From Kumtagia ephedrae (lineage in GTDB: Bacteria; Pseudomonadota; Alphaproteobacteria; Rhizobiales; Rhizobiaceae), in the NCBI RefSeq assembly GCF_003012745.1, contig NZ_PXYK01000001.1, positions 248,001 to 312,000 on the forward strand: 64,000 bases of DNA, written 5' to 3'. The position numbers and the translations under genes are program-made. The notes beneath the pieces are model-generated. The model did not search any database and was not told where the DNA came from. It was given only the letters and a program-made list of their open reading frames with translations. Shown piece after piece: positions 8,278 through 18,827 of this stretch. How positions within the stretch are numbered: position 1 is the first letter of the stretch; the number at the start of each line of letters is the position of its first letter.

Positions 8278-10068
8278 TCACCCCGGCTTCTTGTCCGCCA
8301 CGACGCGCAGCGACAGCTCGCGCAACTGCGTGGTGGTCGCCGGCGACGGGGCGCTCATCAGCAGGTCGTAGGCCTGCTGGTTCATCGGGAACATGGTGAC
8401 CTCGCGCAGATTCTTGGCGCCGACCAGCAGCATGACGATGCGGTCGATGCCGGCCGCCATGCCGCCATGCGGCGGCGCGCCGTACTGGAAGGCGCGGTAG
8501 AGGCCGCCGAACCGCTCCTCCACCGTCGCGCGGTCGAGCCCGACGATTTCGAAAGCCTTCACCATCGTTTCCGGCAGGTGGTTGCGGATGCCGCCGCTCG
8601 CGATCTCGAAGCCGTTGCAGACCATGTCGTACTGGAACGCCTTGATCGACAGCGGGTCCTGGCCCGACAGCGCGTCGATGCCGCCCTGCGGCATGGAGAA
8701 CGGGTTGTGGCCGAAGTCGACGCGCTTCTCCTCCTCGTTCCACTCGTAAAAGGGGAAGTCGACGATCCAGCACAGTTCGAAGCGGTCGCGGTCGACGAGG
8801 TTCAACTCCTCGCCGGCACGGGTGCGCGCGGCACCGGCGAAGGAGACGAATTTCTTCGGGTCGCCGGCGACGAAGAAGGCGGCGTCGCCCTCGCCGAGGC
8901 CGAGCTGCTGGCGAATCGCTTCCGCGCGCTCCTCGCCGATGTTCTTGGCGATCGGGCCGGCGCCCTCGAGCTTGTCGCCCTCCTTGCGCCAGAAGATGTA
9001 GCCCAGACCCGGCTGGCCCTCGCCCTGCGCCCAGGAGTTCATGCGGTCGCAGAAGGCGCGGGAGCCGCCGGTCTTGGCCGGGATCGCCCACACCTCGGCC
9101 TTGGGATCGTTGGCCAGGATGCCGGCGAACACCTTGAAGCCGGAGCCGCGGAAATGCTCGGAGACCTCTTCCATGACGATCGGGTTGCGCAGGTCCGGTT
9201 TGTCGGAGCCGTATCTGCGCATGGCGACGTCATAGGCGATGCGCGGGAACTTTTGGGTGACCGGCTTGCCCTCGGCAAACGCCTCGAAGACGCCGCGCAG
9301 CACCGGCTCCATGGTGCCGAGCACGTCGTCCTGCTCGACGAAGCTCATCTCCAGGTCGAGCTGGTAGAACTCGCCCGGCAGCCGGTCGGCGCGCGGGTCC
9401 TCGTCGCGGAAGCAGGGCGCGATCTGGAAGTAGCGGTCGAAGCCCGACACCATGATCAGCTGCTTGTATTGCTGCGGCGCCTGCGGCAGGGCGTAGAAAT
9501 TGCCGGGATGGATGCGGCTCGGCACAAGGAAGTCGCGCGCGCCCTCCGGCGAGGAGGCCGTCAGGATGGGCGTCGAGAATTCCGTGAAACCCTCCTCCCC
9601 CATGCGCTTGCGCATCTCGGCGATGATCTTCGTGCGCGCCACGATGTTCCTGTGCAGCGTCTCGCGGCGCAGGTCGAGGAAGCGGTATTTCAGGCGAATG
9701 TCTTCCGGATAGTCCGGCTCGCCGAAAACCGGCAGCGGCAGCTCCCTGGCCGCCGACAGCACTTCGATCTCGCCGGCATAGAGCTCGATCTCGCCGGTCG
9801 GCATGGTCTTGTTGACGGTCTCGGCGGTGCGCGCCTTGACCTCGCCGTCGACGCGGATCACCCATTCGCCGCGCACCGTCTCGGCCACCTTGAAAGCCGG
9901 CGAATCCGGGTCGGCGACGATCTGGGTGATGCCGTAATGGTCGCGCAGGTCGATGAACAGCAGCCCGCCATGGTCGCGGACGCGATGGACCCAGCCGGAC
10001 AGGCGCACCGCCTGCCCGACTTCCGACTTCCTCAATTGTGCGCAGGTATGGCTGCGGTAGCGGTGCAT
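8278..10068 (-). CDS. aspS: Aspartyl-tRNA synthetase
   Basis: A 596-residue class IIb aminoacyl-tRNA synthetase charging tRNA-Asp. Alphaproteobacterial enzymes of this type are often non-discriminating and also charge tRNA-Asn where the Asn-tRNA amidotransferase exists. The N-terminal OB-fold anticodon-binding domain covers about residues 1-110. Motif 2 appears in [20 protein letters not shown]. The GAD insertion domain lies in the middle, and motif 3 is [15 protein letters not shown] near the C-terminus. Length is typical of bacterial AspRS. The pcp gene follows after 5 bp, and the start codon is preceded by a gap of about 108 bp to the ParE stop. Confidence 0.97.
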   Translation of the reverse strand: MHRYRSHTCAQLRKSEVGQAVRLSGWVHRVRDHGGLLFIDLRDHYGITQIVADPDSPAFKVAETVRGEWVIRVDGEVKARTAETVNKTMPTGEIELYAGEIEVLSAARELPLPVFGEPDYPEDIRLKYRFLDLRRETLHRNIVARTKIIAEMRKRMGEEGFTEFSTPILTASSPEGARDFLVPSRIHPGNFYALPQAPQQYKQLIMVSGFDRYFQIAPCFRDEDPRADRLPGEFYQLDLEMSFVEQDDVLGTMEPVLRGVFEAFAEGKPVTQKFPRIAYDVAMRRYGSDKPDLRNPIVMEEVSEHFRGSGFKVFAGILANDPKAEVWAIPAKTGGSRAFCDRMNSWAQGEGQPGLGYIFWRKEGDKLEGAGPIAKNIGEERAEAIRQQLGLGEGDAAFFVAGDPKKFVSFAGAARTRAGEELNLVDRDRFELCWIVDFPFYEWNEEEKRVDFGHNPFSMPQGGIDALSGQDPLSIKAFQYDMVCNGFEIASGGIRNHLPETMVKAFEIVGLDRATVEERFGGLYRAFQYGAPPHGGMAAGIDRIVMLLVGAKNLREVTMFPMNQQAYDLLMSAPSPATTTQLRELSLRVVADKKPG

Positions 10069-10176
10069 GATCTGCTTTTCCGGCGATGATTTGCTGACCG
10101 GACCGACGCATGCGGCCCGAATTTCGCGCGGAAAAGCGCATGGGAGGTGTGGTTTGTCAAGGTGAGAAGGCGCGGC

Positions 10177-10467
10177 TCAAAGGTCGAGGCCGTGCAGGGC
10201 TCTTCCGTCGATCACCGTGAGAATCAGTATCGAATCGCCCTCGATCTCATAGAAGATGACATGACTGCCATGGGCATGGCGCCGCGTCGCCGTGCCAAAC
10301 TGTCCGGCCAACCGGCCCATCCGAGGCTGCGTGGCGAGCAATTCGAAGCAGCCTTCCAGCCCGCCTTTGTATCTCTTCGCCTGCCGCTCTCCGAAATTCT
10401 CAACGCCGTAGATAAATATGTTCAGGAGATCGATATCAGCTCGCTCGGAAAGCCGATACCTACTCAC
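10177..10467 (-). CDS. parE: ParE/RelE-superfamily toxin
   Basis: A 96-residue toxin of the ParE type. Family members poison DNA gyrase (ParE) or cleave mRNA (RelE). The motifs ERADIDLLNIFIYGVENFGE, LATQPRMGR and SHVIFYEIEGDSILILTVIDGRAL match the ParE consensus of N-terminal helices and a C-terminal sheet. The start overlaps the antitoxin gene by 8 bp, the usual layout for a type II module. It appears intact. The symbol is by family resemblance, and the target was not shown. It is unrelated to topoisomerase IV subunit B, which shares the name. Confidence 0.9.
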   Translation of the reverse strand: MSRYRLSERADIDLLNIFIYGVENFGERQAKRYKGGLEGCFELLATQPRMGRLAGQFGTATRRHAHGSHVIFYEIEGDSILILTVIDGRALHGLDL

Positions 10468-10711
10468 GATAGATACCGCGCGCCTTGGCTATTTCCACGG
10501 CCTCGGCAAAAATCTGGTCCGTGGTTCTCGAACTTACGCCGCCGGCCCTGGCCTCCGCCACGACTCGGCGCAACTCCTCCAGCCGCCGCTCCTGTTCGCG
10601 CCGGACGAGATCGCGCAGATAGTCGCCGGCGTCCACGAAATCGCCGCCTTCGACCTGGGCGTCGACATATTCTTTCATCTTGCCGGGAAGTGCGACGCTT
10701 ACGGTCGTCAT
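10460..10711 (-). CDS. parD: ParD-like ribbon-helix-helix antitoxin
   Basis: An 83-residue antitoxin. The N-terminus MTTVSVALPGKMKEYVDAQV is the beta-strand and first helix of a MetJ/Arc/CopG fold, followed by GDYLRDLVRREQER. The C-terminal acidic/helical tail wraps ParE-type toxins. The ATG at 10711 has an AAGGATAT ribosome-binding site and is preferred to longer in-frame starts. It overlaps the toxin start by 8 bp. Just upstream on the minus strand two direct ACTATCT copies lie side by side, a possible site for autoregulation; that is only a suggestion. Confidence 0.9.
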   Translation of the reverse strand: MTTVSVALPGKMKEYVDAQVEGGDFVDAGDYLRDLVRREQERRLEELRRVVAEARAGGVSSRTTDQIFAEAVEIAKARGIYRE

Positions 10712-10860
10712 TTCGATATCCTTCGGAACGCTTATTCGTGACAGATAGTAGATAGTTGACGCGGAAACGCAAATTGGCCCACCCCTGTCTGGCCCTGGCG
10801 CATGGTCTTCGCCGGCGACCGTCCCTATAGAGGAAAAAACTCCGGCAACGGCCGCGCTGC

Positions 10861-12108
10861 ATGTCCGCAATCCGCCCGCTCATCCCCCTCCTGATCGCCG
10901 CGGGCATCCTGCTCGGCGGCAACGGGCTGCAGGGCACGCTGATCGCGCTGCGCGGCGCCCAGGAAGGTTTTACGCCGCCGCTGATCGGCTTGATGGGCAC
11001 CGCCTATTTCGGCGGCTTCCTGCTCGGCTGCCTGGCGATCGGCCGGATCATGAAGGCGGTCGGCCACGTCCGCTCCTTCTCCGCGCTGGCGGCGATCGCC
11101 TCGGCCGGCACGTTGATGCTGGTGCTGGTCATCGACCCGCTGATGTGGTCGGCAATCCGCTTCGCCACCGGCTTCTGCTTCGCCGGGCTGTTCACCATCA
11201 TGGAAAGCTGGCTCAACTCCGGCGCGCCCAACGAGCACCGCGCCCGGGTGCTGGCGCTCTACCGCATCGTCGACATCGCCTCGGTGACCGGCGCGCAGTT
11301 CCTGATCCCGATATTCGGCGCCGGCGGCTTCACCATCTTCGCGGTCATGTCGATCATGATCACGCTGTCGCTGGTGCCGGTGTCGCTCGGCGACCGCTCC
11401 AACCCGACGGCGCCGGAGGACGTCAAGCTCGACCTCGGCCGCGTCTTCCGCATCTCGCCGCTCGGCTGCATCGGTTGTATCGCCGTCGGCGTCACCAACA
11501 GCGCGTTCCGCACCCTGTCGCCGGTGTATGCGGAAGAGATCGGCATGTCGGTTGCCGACGTCGTCACCTTCGTCAGCGTCGGCATCATCGGCGGCGCCGT
11601 CATCCAGTATCCGCTCGGCTACCTGTCGGACCGCTGGGACCGGCGCATGGTGCTGCTGGTGACGACGGCGGGGGCGCTGGTCACCGCGATCGCGCTCGCC
11701 CTGCTGTCGGGCGCCGGCACTGCGGCGAACTTCATGCTGGTCTTCGTCTTCGGCTCCTTCGCCATGCCGCTCTATTCGCTGTCGGCGGCGCATGCCAACG
11801 ACCGCGCCGGGCCGGGCGAGTTCGTGCTGGTCAACGCGGCGCTGATGCTGTTCTACTCCTTCGGCGCCATAGGCGGGCCCTTCTCCGCCTCCTTCGCCAT
11901 GGAGCGCTTCGGTCCCGGAGCGCTGTTCGGCTTCATCGCCGCGGTCTACGCCATATTCCTCGTCCTCATCCTCTACCGCATGGGCGCGCGATCGGGCGTG
12001 CCTGCCGAGCGGCGCGGCCGCTTCACCGCGCTGCTGCGCACCTCGACCATCTTCGCCCGCCTGACGCGCCAGGCCGGCAATAACGGGCGCAAGAAGGGCG
12101 GCAAATAG
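10861..12108 (+). CDS. MFS transporter, YcaD-like
   Basis: A 415-residue major facilitator with twelve hydrophobic segments. The motif region SWLNSGAPNEHRARVLALYR between helices 4 and 5 and GYLSDRWDRRMVLL between helices 8 and 9 are typical of the YcaD/UhpC-like branch annotated as MFS permeases of unknown substrate. It starts MSAIRPLIPLLIAAGILLGGNG, directly with helix 1. The stop lies within a 9-bp inverted repeat (12094-12102 with 12122-12130) that lacks a T-run, so any terminator here is weak. The parDE operon is divergent, 150 bp upstream. Confidence 0.88.
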   Translation: MSAIRPLIPLLIAAGILLGGNGLQGTLIALRGAQEGFTPPLIGLMGTAYFGGFLLGCLAIGRIMKAVGHVRSFSALAAIASAGTLMLVLVIDPLMWSAIRFATGFCFAGLFTIMESWLNSGAPNEHRARVLALYRIVDIASVTGAQFLIPIFGAGGFTIFAVMSIMITLSLVPVSLGDRSNPTAPEDVKLDLGRVFRISPLGCIGCIAVGVTNSAFRTLSPVYAEEIGMSVADVVTFVSVGIIGGAVIQYPLGYLSDRWDRRMVLLVTTAGALVTAIALALLSGAGTAANFMLVFVFGSFAMPLYSLSAAHANDRAGPGEFVLVNAALMLFYSFGAIGGPFSASFAMERFGPGALFGFIAAVYAIFLVLILYRMGARSGVPAERRGRFTALLRTSTIFARLTRQAGNNGRKKGGK

Positions 12109-12191
12109 CCATCGGCACAAAGCCGCCCTTGACGAAATCCGCTCCGGCTGGGAAGAAGCCGGAATACTGCGATCACCAAAGACATTTTTTG

Positions 12192-13349
12192 ATGCACGTC
12201 ATTACGACAACTTCCGAGCTCGATTCCGTCGTCGCCGCGCTGGCGAAGTCGGACTTCATCACCATCGACACCGAATTCATCCGCGAGACGACCTACTGGC
12301 CGGAACTCTGCCTGATCCAGATGGCAGCGCCGGGCGTTGAGGCGCTGGTCGATCCGCTGGCGCCGGGCATCGACCTCGCCTCCTTCTTCGCCCTGATGGC
12401 CAACGAGGCGGTCACCAAGGTCTTCCACGCCGCGCGCCAGGATATCGAGATTATTCATCATCTCGGCGACCTGATCCCGCACCCGATCTTCGACACGCAG
12501 GTGGCGGCGATGGTGTGCGGCTTCGGCGACAGCGTGTCCTACGACCAGCTCGTGCAGAGGATCACCGGCGAGCAGATCGACAAGTCCTCGCGCTTCACCG
12601 ACTGGCGCCATCGCCCGCTCTCCGACAAGCAGCTCGCCTACGCGCTTGCCGACGTCACCCATCTCATCGAGGTCTACCGCCACCTCGCCGCCGAGCTGGA
12701 GCGCGAGAGGCGCGCCCACTGGGTGACCGAGGAGATGGACGTGCTGACCTCGCGCGAGACCTACGATCCAGATCCGGAGGACGCCTGGAAGCGGCTGAAG
12801 ATGCGGGTGCGCAAGCCGCAGGAACTCGCCGTGCTGCAGGCCGTCGCCGCCTGGCGCGAGCGCGAGGCCCGCGACAAGAACGTGCCGCGCGGCCGCGTCA
12901 TCAAGGACGACGCCATCTACGAGGTCGCCCAGCAGCAGCCGCGCGACGCGGCGGGGCTGTCGCGCCTGCGCACCATCCCCAAGGGCTGGGAGCGCTCGGC
13001 GACCGCGACCGCCCTCCTGCAGGTGGTCAATACCGCGCTGGCGATCCCCAAGGAGGAGATGCCGCGGCTGCCCAGATCCGTGCAGGCGCCGGAAGGCTCC
13101 AGCGCCGCGGCCGAGCTTCTCAAGGTGCTGCTGCGCCAGGTGGCGGAAAAGGAAGGCGTCGCCGCGAAAGTGCTCGCCTCCAGCGACGACATCGACCGCA
13201 TCGCCGCCGAAGGCGAGGAAGCCGACGTTCCGGCCATGCACGGCTGGCGGCGCGCCGTGTTCGGCGAGGTCGCGGCGAAGCTGGTGCGCGGCGAGATCGG
13301 GCTGAAATTCGACCGGCGCAGGGTCACGGTGTTCGAGCTGGCGGAATAG
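12192..13349 (+). CDS. rnd: Ribonuclease D
   Basis: A 385-residue 3'-5' exoribonuclease that trims tRNA precursors. The DEDDy exonuclease domain is at residues about 1-190: Asp26/Glu28 in ITIDTEFIRETTYWP, HAARQDIEII, and the final LAYALADVTHL with the Tyr/Asp pair. An HRDC domain follows at about 200-290 (LKMRVRKPQELAVLQAVAAW). The ATG at 12192 (MHVITTTSELDSVV) fits the family start better than the in-frame ATG at 12129. Length is normal for alphaproteobacterial Rnd. Confidence 0.95.
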   Translation: MHVITTTSELDSVVAALAKSDFITIDTEFIRETTYWPELCLIQMAAPGVEALVDPLAPGIDLASFFALMANEAVTKVFHAARQDIEIIHHLGDLIPHPIFDTQVAAMVCGFGDSVSYDQLVQRITGEQIDKSSRFTDWRHRPLSDKQLAYALADVTHLIEVYRHLAAELERERRAHWVTEEMDVLTSRETYDPDPEDAWKRLKMRVRKPQELAVLQAVAAWREREARDKNVPRGRVIKDDAIYEVAQQQPRDAAGLSRLRTIPKGWERSATATALLQVVNTALAIPKEEMPRLPRSVQAPEGSSAAAELLKVLLRQVAEKEGVAAKVLASSDDIDRIAAEGEEADVPAMHGWRRAVFGEVAAKLVRGEIGLKFDRRRVTVFELAE

Positions 13350-13406
13350 TTCCGCCGCGCTTGGGCTGCCGGCCAACGCTGCCGCCGCCGCATCTGTTGA
13401 AAATCA

Positions 13407-13419
13407 CACTTTAAAAGTG
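13407..13419 (+). promoter_or_regulatory. Palindromic operator-like site before the brnTA remnant
   Basis: CACTTTAAAAGTG is a perfect 6+1+6 palindrome in an A/T-rich stretch 13 bp upstream of the degraded brnT start. BrnTA modules are autorepressed through palindromes near the promoter, so this is a plausible leftover operator. Only the sequence symmetry and its position support it. Confidence 0.45.
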
Positions 13420-13431
13420 ATACATTAAATC

Positions 13432-13685
13432 GTGCGGATCATTGGGACGAACCAAAGAGGTAGGTCAATCTCGCCAAGCATGGCTTTGACTTTGCCGATC
13501 TTTCGATTGAGTTCTTCCTGTCGGCCCGCGTGACGCGGACGCAGCACGATCGCCAGCTCGCCATCGGACGAATAGACGGTTCGGTCGTGATCGCCGTAGT
13601 CTTTCGTCCGCTCGGAACGGAAGCCATTTCCGTGATCTCGATGCGGCGGGCGGGCTATAGGGAAAGAAGCCGATCCAATGACTAA
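13432..13685 (+). pseudogene. brnT: BrnT-like toxin, broken by a frameshift and a stop
   Basis: BrnT is a RelE-fold ribonuclease toxin of ~90 residues. From 13464 the frame reads VNLAKHGFDFADL, RQLAIGRIDGSVV and FRPLGTEAISVISMRRA, which is an unmistakable BrnT body. The front is damaged in two ways. The start GTG-CGG-ATC-ATT (MRII) is separated from the following WDEPKR by a missing base near 13443 (GTGCGGATCATT then GGGAC, where TGG GAC is expected). A TAG follows at 13461-13463, where family members usually have Gln or another residue before N-L-x-K-H-G. Both lesions would prevent toxin synthesis. The TAA at 13683-13685 overlaps the brnA start in the normal way. Confidence 0.85.
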
Positions 13686-14099
13686 GCAGTGGCCCAGCTT
13701 TGTGACCGGGGACCTTGGAGATTCCGCCGAGGACGACGCCGAGATGCTTCGGCGATGGAAGGTATATGACGAGCGGATGAAAGCGCTGATCGCGGCCGGC
13801 GGAATTCATCAGGATGCCGATGGCTGGTGGGTCGATGACAAGACGGCCGAACTCATCGGTCCCGACCCGGAACTGGAACGCCCGCGCACAGACGAGGAAC
13901 TCAGCAGGTTCAAACCCTTCGCGGAAGTCCACCCCGACCTCTCCGAGAGCATAAAGCGGGCGCGGGGCCGGCCACCTGTCGCCAGCCCCGACGGCAGATT
14001 TCCATCCGCCTCGACCCCGACGTCATCGAGAAGTTCAAAGCCACCGGAAAAGGCTGGCAGAACCGGATCAACGAGGTCCTGAAGCAGGCGAAGATATGA
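13678..14099 (+). pseudogene. brnA: BrnA-like antitoxin, frameshifted before its DNA-binding end
   Basis: BrnA is the partner antitoxin and autorepressor, with a C-terminal ribbon-helix-helix. Here the N-terminal part (DDAEMLRRWKVYDERMKALIA, FKPFAEVHPDLSESIKRARG) is intact up to RGRPPVASPDG. A one-base loss near 13990-13995 then shifts the frame. The correct continuation, RQISIRLDPDVIEKFKATGK then GWQNRINEVLKQAKI, lies in the other frame and ends at the TGA at 14097-14099. The unshifted frame stops at 14082 with unrelated Ser/Pro-rich sequence. The antitoxin would therefore lack its DNA-binding domain. With brnT also broken, the module is dead as sequenced. Confidence 0.85.
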
Positions 14100-14114
14100 C
14101 GGCCTGCCCCGCCC

Positions 14115-15626
<1,512 letters not shown>

Positions 15627-15854
15627 TCAAAACGTGGAGCGGGCGCTGAGGCCTTCTGGCCGGCGCCGACTCTCGACTTCCCTTTCAGGATTGGCGCTGG
15701 CTGGTACCACGAACCGGCGACCTTGGGAAGACAAGGCCACGCAGGATTGATCGAAGAGGAGAAGACAAGCGTTTCCGGTTCCTGTAAGGGCGAAACGGTC
15801 AGGCCGTGACGTTGCGTAAGGAGACGTTGGAGGCGATTTCGAGGGCGCTCGTCG

Positions 15855-16814
15855 TTGGAAAAACCCGTCGATTTGTCAAAACCCCCGCAGCCTGTCTCCG
15901 ATGGGGCCTTCACATCGCCGGACGATCCCGCGGACACCTTGCTCCGGATGAAGTCATTCCCGCACGCGCTGCGGCTCCTGGCGGGCAGCTTCATCAAGGT
16001 TCACGAAGCGTCCCCCCGGGCCGCCGCGCTGTTCGCGACACGGCAGCGCTGGCTCCTGTGCCATGCGGCGCTGGCCCTCCATTTCCCGGCGGCGCACTCC
16101 GGAGAGCCCGGCCTGACGCGGCGGGCCTTCGGCAATCTGGCGCTTCGACACGGCATCGCCAGCCGCAACACGGCGCATGCCTTCTTCGACGAAGCGCTGA
16201 AATACGAGGTCGTCCGGCCGGCAGACGATGCCGACGGCCGCGCGGAGCGGGTCGTGCCCACGCCCGCGACCCTGTCGCTGCTGATCCATTGGTATGTCAT
16301 GCATTTCCGGGCGATCGACCTGATCCATGGCGGAAACAGGACCGAGCGCTTCCTCGCCGACCCGGAAAGCATGGTCGCGCTCGTCCAGCCCGTCATGGCG
16401 GAGGCCTTGCTCTCGAGCCCCGACGTGCGCCTTCCGGGACCTCGCTACAGGATCTTCGCCTGGGCCGATGCGGGAGGCCTGCTGATGGACCGGCTGATCA
16501 TCGGGATCGATCCGGACGCCAGGCCGGCACGGGACAGGTTCGTGACGGATGTGAGCGCGATCTCCCATCTGGCGCAGTCCTTCGGCCTGTCCCGTGCCCA
16601 TGCCAGCCGCATCCTCGCGGCGGCGGAATCGATCGGCGGAATCGGCTGGACGGGACGGCGGGGCCGCTCGCCGATCTGGATCTCGCGCGTCCTTTACCAG
16701 GAATATGCCCGCGTGCATGCGCGCAAGCTCGTCATCCTCGACGCCGCCTTTGCCGGAGCCGCCACCAGCCCGGCATCCATCGGCGAAAATCCTGCCGGCG
16801 CAGGGGATATCTGA
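15855..16814 (+). CDS. Unrecognised protein with a probable C-terminal helix-turn-helix
   Basis: A 319-residue soluble protein if translation begins at the TTG at 15855. An ATG at 15948 (MKSFPHALRLL) would give 288 residues and may be the real start. The sequence is largely helical. HLAQSFGLSRAHASRILAAA (about residues 240-260), followed by GRRGRSPIWISR, resembles a helix-turn-helix with a winged arm. A similar helical pattern occurs earlier around LALRHGIASRNTAHAFFDEA. This suggests a DNA-binding role, but I do not recognise the family and no neighbour clarifies it. It is divergent from guaB. Confidence 0.65.
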   Translation: MEKPVDLSKPPQPVSDGAFTSPDDPADTLLRMKSFPHALRLLAGSFIKVHEASPRAAALFATRQRWLLCHAALALHFPAAHSGEPGLTRRAFGNLALRHGIASRNTAHAFFDEALKYEVVRPADDADGRAERVVPTPATLSLLIHWYVMHFRAIDLIHGGNRTERFLADPESMVALVQPVMAEALLSSPDVRLPGPRYRIFAWADAGGLLMDRLIIGIDPDARPARDRFVTDVSAISHLAQSFGLSRAHASRILAAAESIGGIGWTGRRGRSPIWISRVLYQEYARVHARKLVILDAAFAGAATSPASIGENPAGAGDI

Positions 16815-17507
16815 GCGGCCGCGATCGGCCCGATCATGCCCGCCGCGCGACAGCCCTGGCCGGACCGGGCCTGTCAAAAATGGACGCAGACGGCCGCACC
16901 GCGTTTCGATAGGTCTCGGAAAGATCGGTTTCAAGCCCAAAGCAGCGCGCTGCCAAGCGCGCGATTTGTGCTTCGAGGTAAGTCGCGTCACGCATGTGGG
17001 CGCCTGCGGATTGCCCGGCTTCGCCTCGACCCGAGATGTTGAAAAGGGGGGTGCGAATGGCGTGGTTCCACACAAAAGCCCCGGCGGAATGCCGGAGAGG
17101 ACCCGCCTGCTCCGGCGGCACCTGCCGGCGACGCTGAAGGCCCAGCCGCCGGGCACGACGATCGAGCCCTCCGCTGCCCCTGAAGCCGAGCGCCGCTCGC
17201 CCTCCTTTTCCAACCTTTTCTCGAGCAGATCACTCACGCCTGGTACAATTTCTGACCGACGAGGCTGATCGATCTGCGCGACACGCCGGCCGCTTGCCCC
17301 AAGGCGGCCGGCGTTTTTCTTTTCGCGCCCGGTGAGAGATCGCGCGGATGGAAGGCGCGGCGACACCGGATTTCCCCCCGAGCGCCTGCTTCCGGTTGTC
17401 ATGGCGCCTGAACACGCTACGTTGTGCGAGTTGGCACACGCCTCCGGGGGCAAGGCAAGGCCGCGGATCACCGCCTGCCGGCGGACCGAGAGGGATGGAC
17501 GGTAGTC
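16815..17507. other. 693-bp gap with no convincing gene
   Basis: No gene here has both a ribosome-binding site and protein-like composition. An open frame on the minus strand (16834-17121) contains a short helical-looking stretch (YLEAQIARLAARCF), but its start and flanks are not convincing. Toward the right end lies a TACAAT -10-like box (17243-17248), followed by a strong intrinsic terminator at 17284-17318. A short untranslated transcript is therefore possible. Confidence 0.5.
17284..17318 (+). terminator. Intrinsic terminator
   Basis: The perfect 10-bp GC stem CGCCGGCCGC / GCGGCCGGCG encloses a 10-base loop and is followed by TTTTT (17314-17318). Only the plus-strand orientation has the T-run. 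The nearest plus-strand gene ends 470 bp upstream, so it closes either a long 3' tail or a separate small RNA. Confidence 0.8.
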
Positions 17508-18767
17508 ATGAAAGCGCTGATCGCAGGCGCCGGTATTGGCGGTCTCACTGCCGCACTCTTCCTGCACAGGGCAGGAATCGACGTCGAAATCTTCGAGCGC
17601 GCCGACGCCGTACGCGAGTTGGGTGTCGGCATCAACATGCTGCCGCACGCCGTCAAGGAGCTGGCCGAGCTGGGATTGATGCCCGACCTCGACGCGCAGG
17701 GAGTGAGAACGCGCGAGCTCATCTACGCCAACAGGCTCGGCCAGATTGTGTGGCAGGAACTGCGCGGCCTCGACGCCGGATACGATGTGCCCCAGATCAG
17801 CATCCACCGCGGCATGCTGCTCGGCCTGATCCATCGCGCCGCCGTCGGTCGGCTGGGGATCGGCGCCATTCACATGGGATGCCGGATCACCGGTTTCGAA
17901 CAGCGGCGGGACGGTGTCTCCGTCCGGTTCGAGCGGGCCGACGGAACGCAAGGACGGGCCGACGGCGATCTGCTGATCGGCGCCGACGGAATACATTCGG
18001 CCGTCCGCTCGGCGCTACAGCCGGACGAAGGGCCGCCGATCTGGAACGGCATCATGTTGTGGCGAGGCGCCACGGAGTGGCCGACCTGGCGCGACGGGCG
18101 CACGATGGTGATCGCCGGCGGCAACCACGCCAAGTTCGTCTATTACCCCATCAAATCGGACCCCGCTCGTCCGGACATGCGGCTCACCAACTGGGCGGTC
18201 ATGGCCAGGACGGGGGAAAACCATGCCTCACCTTCCCGGCGCGAGGATTGGAGCCGCAGGGCTGTCGTCGAGGAAGTGCTTGCGCTGGTCGCCGACCGGT
18301 TTCGGCTCGACTTCGTCGAGCCGGCCGAACTGATCCGGGCGACGGATGCCGTCTACGAATATCCCTGCTGCGATCGCGAACCGCTGGCCCGCTGGTCGTT
18401 CGGACATGTCACCCTGCTGGGCGATGCCGCCCATCCGATGTATCCCGTCGGCTCCAACGGCGCCAGCCAGGCCATCCTCGACGCGAAAAGCCTTGCGATG
18501 CATCTGGGCGCGGGAGCCCGGATCGAGGACGCACTCGCAGCCTACGACGCCGAGCGCCGCCCGCCGACCGCCGAGATCGTCCTTGCCAATCGCAAAGGCG
18601 GGCCGGAACGCGTGATCGACCTGATCGAGGCGCGCGCGCCGGACGGGTTCGACGACATCGAGGCGGTGGCCACGCGGCAGGAGCGCGAGGCGGTCGTGCG
18701 GGGCTACGCTTCGATGGCAGGGTTCTCGAAGGAACAGGTGAACGAGCGGCCGCCGGATCCGGCCTGA
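17508..18767 (+). CDS. FAD-dependent monooxygenase (salicylate/PHBH-like)
   Basis: A 419-residue class A flavoprotein hydroxylase. The dinucleotide-binding motif GAGIGGLTAALFL is at residues 7-19, the acidic end of strand 2 is VEIFERAD, and the DG motif is LLIGADGIHSAVR. The second FAD motif is TLLGDAAHPMYPVGSNGASQ near residue 305. Such enzymes use NAD(P)H and O2 to hydroxylate aromatic or other activated rings; the substrate cannot be told. It probably forms an operon with the disrupted oxidoreductase (60 bp downstream) and the OsmC-like gene. The ATG at 17508 is the family start, directly before the Rossmann strand. Confidence 0.9.
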   Translation: MKALIAGAGIGGLTAALFLHRAGIDVEIFERADAVRELGVGINMLPHAVKELAELGLMPDLDAQGVRTRELIYANRLGQIVWQELRGLDAGYDVPQISIHRGMLLGLIHRAAVGRLGIGAIHMGCRITGFEQRRDGVSVRFERADGTQGRADGDLLIGADGIHSAVRSALQPDEGPPIWNGIMLWRGATEWPTWRDGRTMVIAGGNHAKFVYYPIKSDPARPDMRLTNWAVMARTGENHASPSRREDWSRRAVVEEVLALVADRFRLDFVEPAELIRATDAVYEYPCCDREPLARWSFGHVTLLGDAAHPMYPVGSNGASQAILDAKSLAMHLGAGARIEDALAAYDAERRPPTAEIVLANRKGGPERVIDLIEARAPDGFDDIEAVATRQEREAVVRGYASMAGFSKEQVNERPPDPA

Positions 18768-18827
18768 TGCGCCGGCAGGTCGCGTGGGTGGCGGTTGCCG
18801 CCGCCAACCGCAAGGACGGAGGAAGCC

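Noticed and set aside
12094-12130. Terminator after the YcaD-like MFS gene
   Set aside because: A 9-bp inverted repeat exists but the loop is 19 bases and no T-run follows.
16834-17121. Minus-strand open frame with a helical-looking segment
   Set aside because: No ribosome-binding site, no neighbour or family support, and poor composition at both ends.
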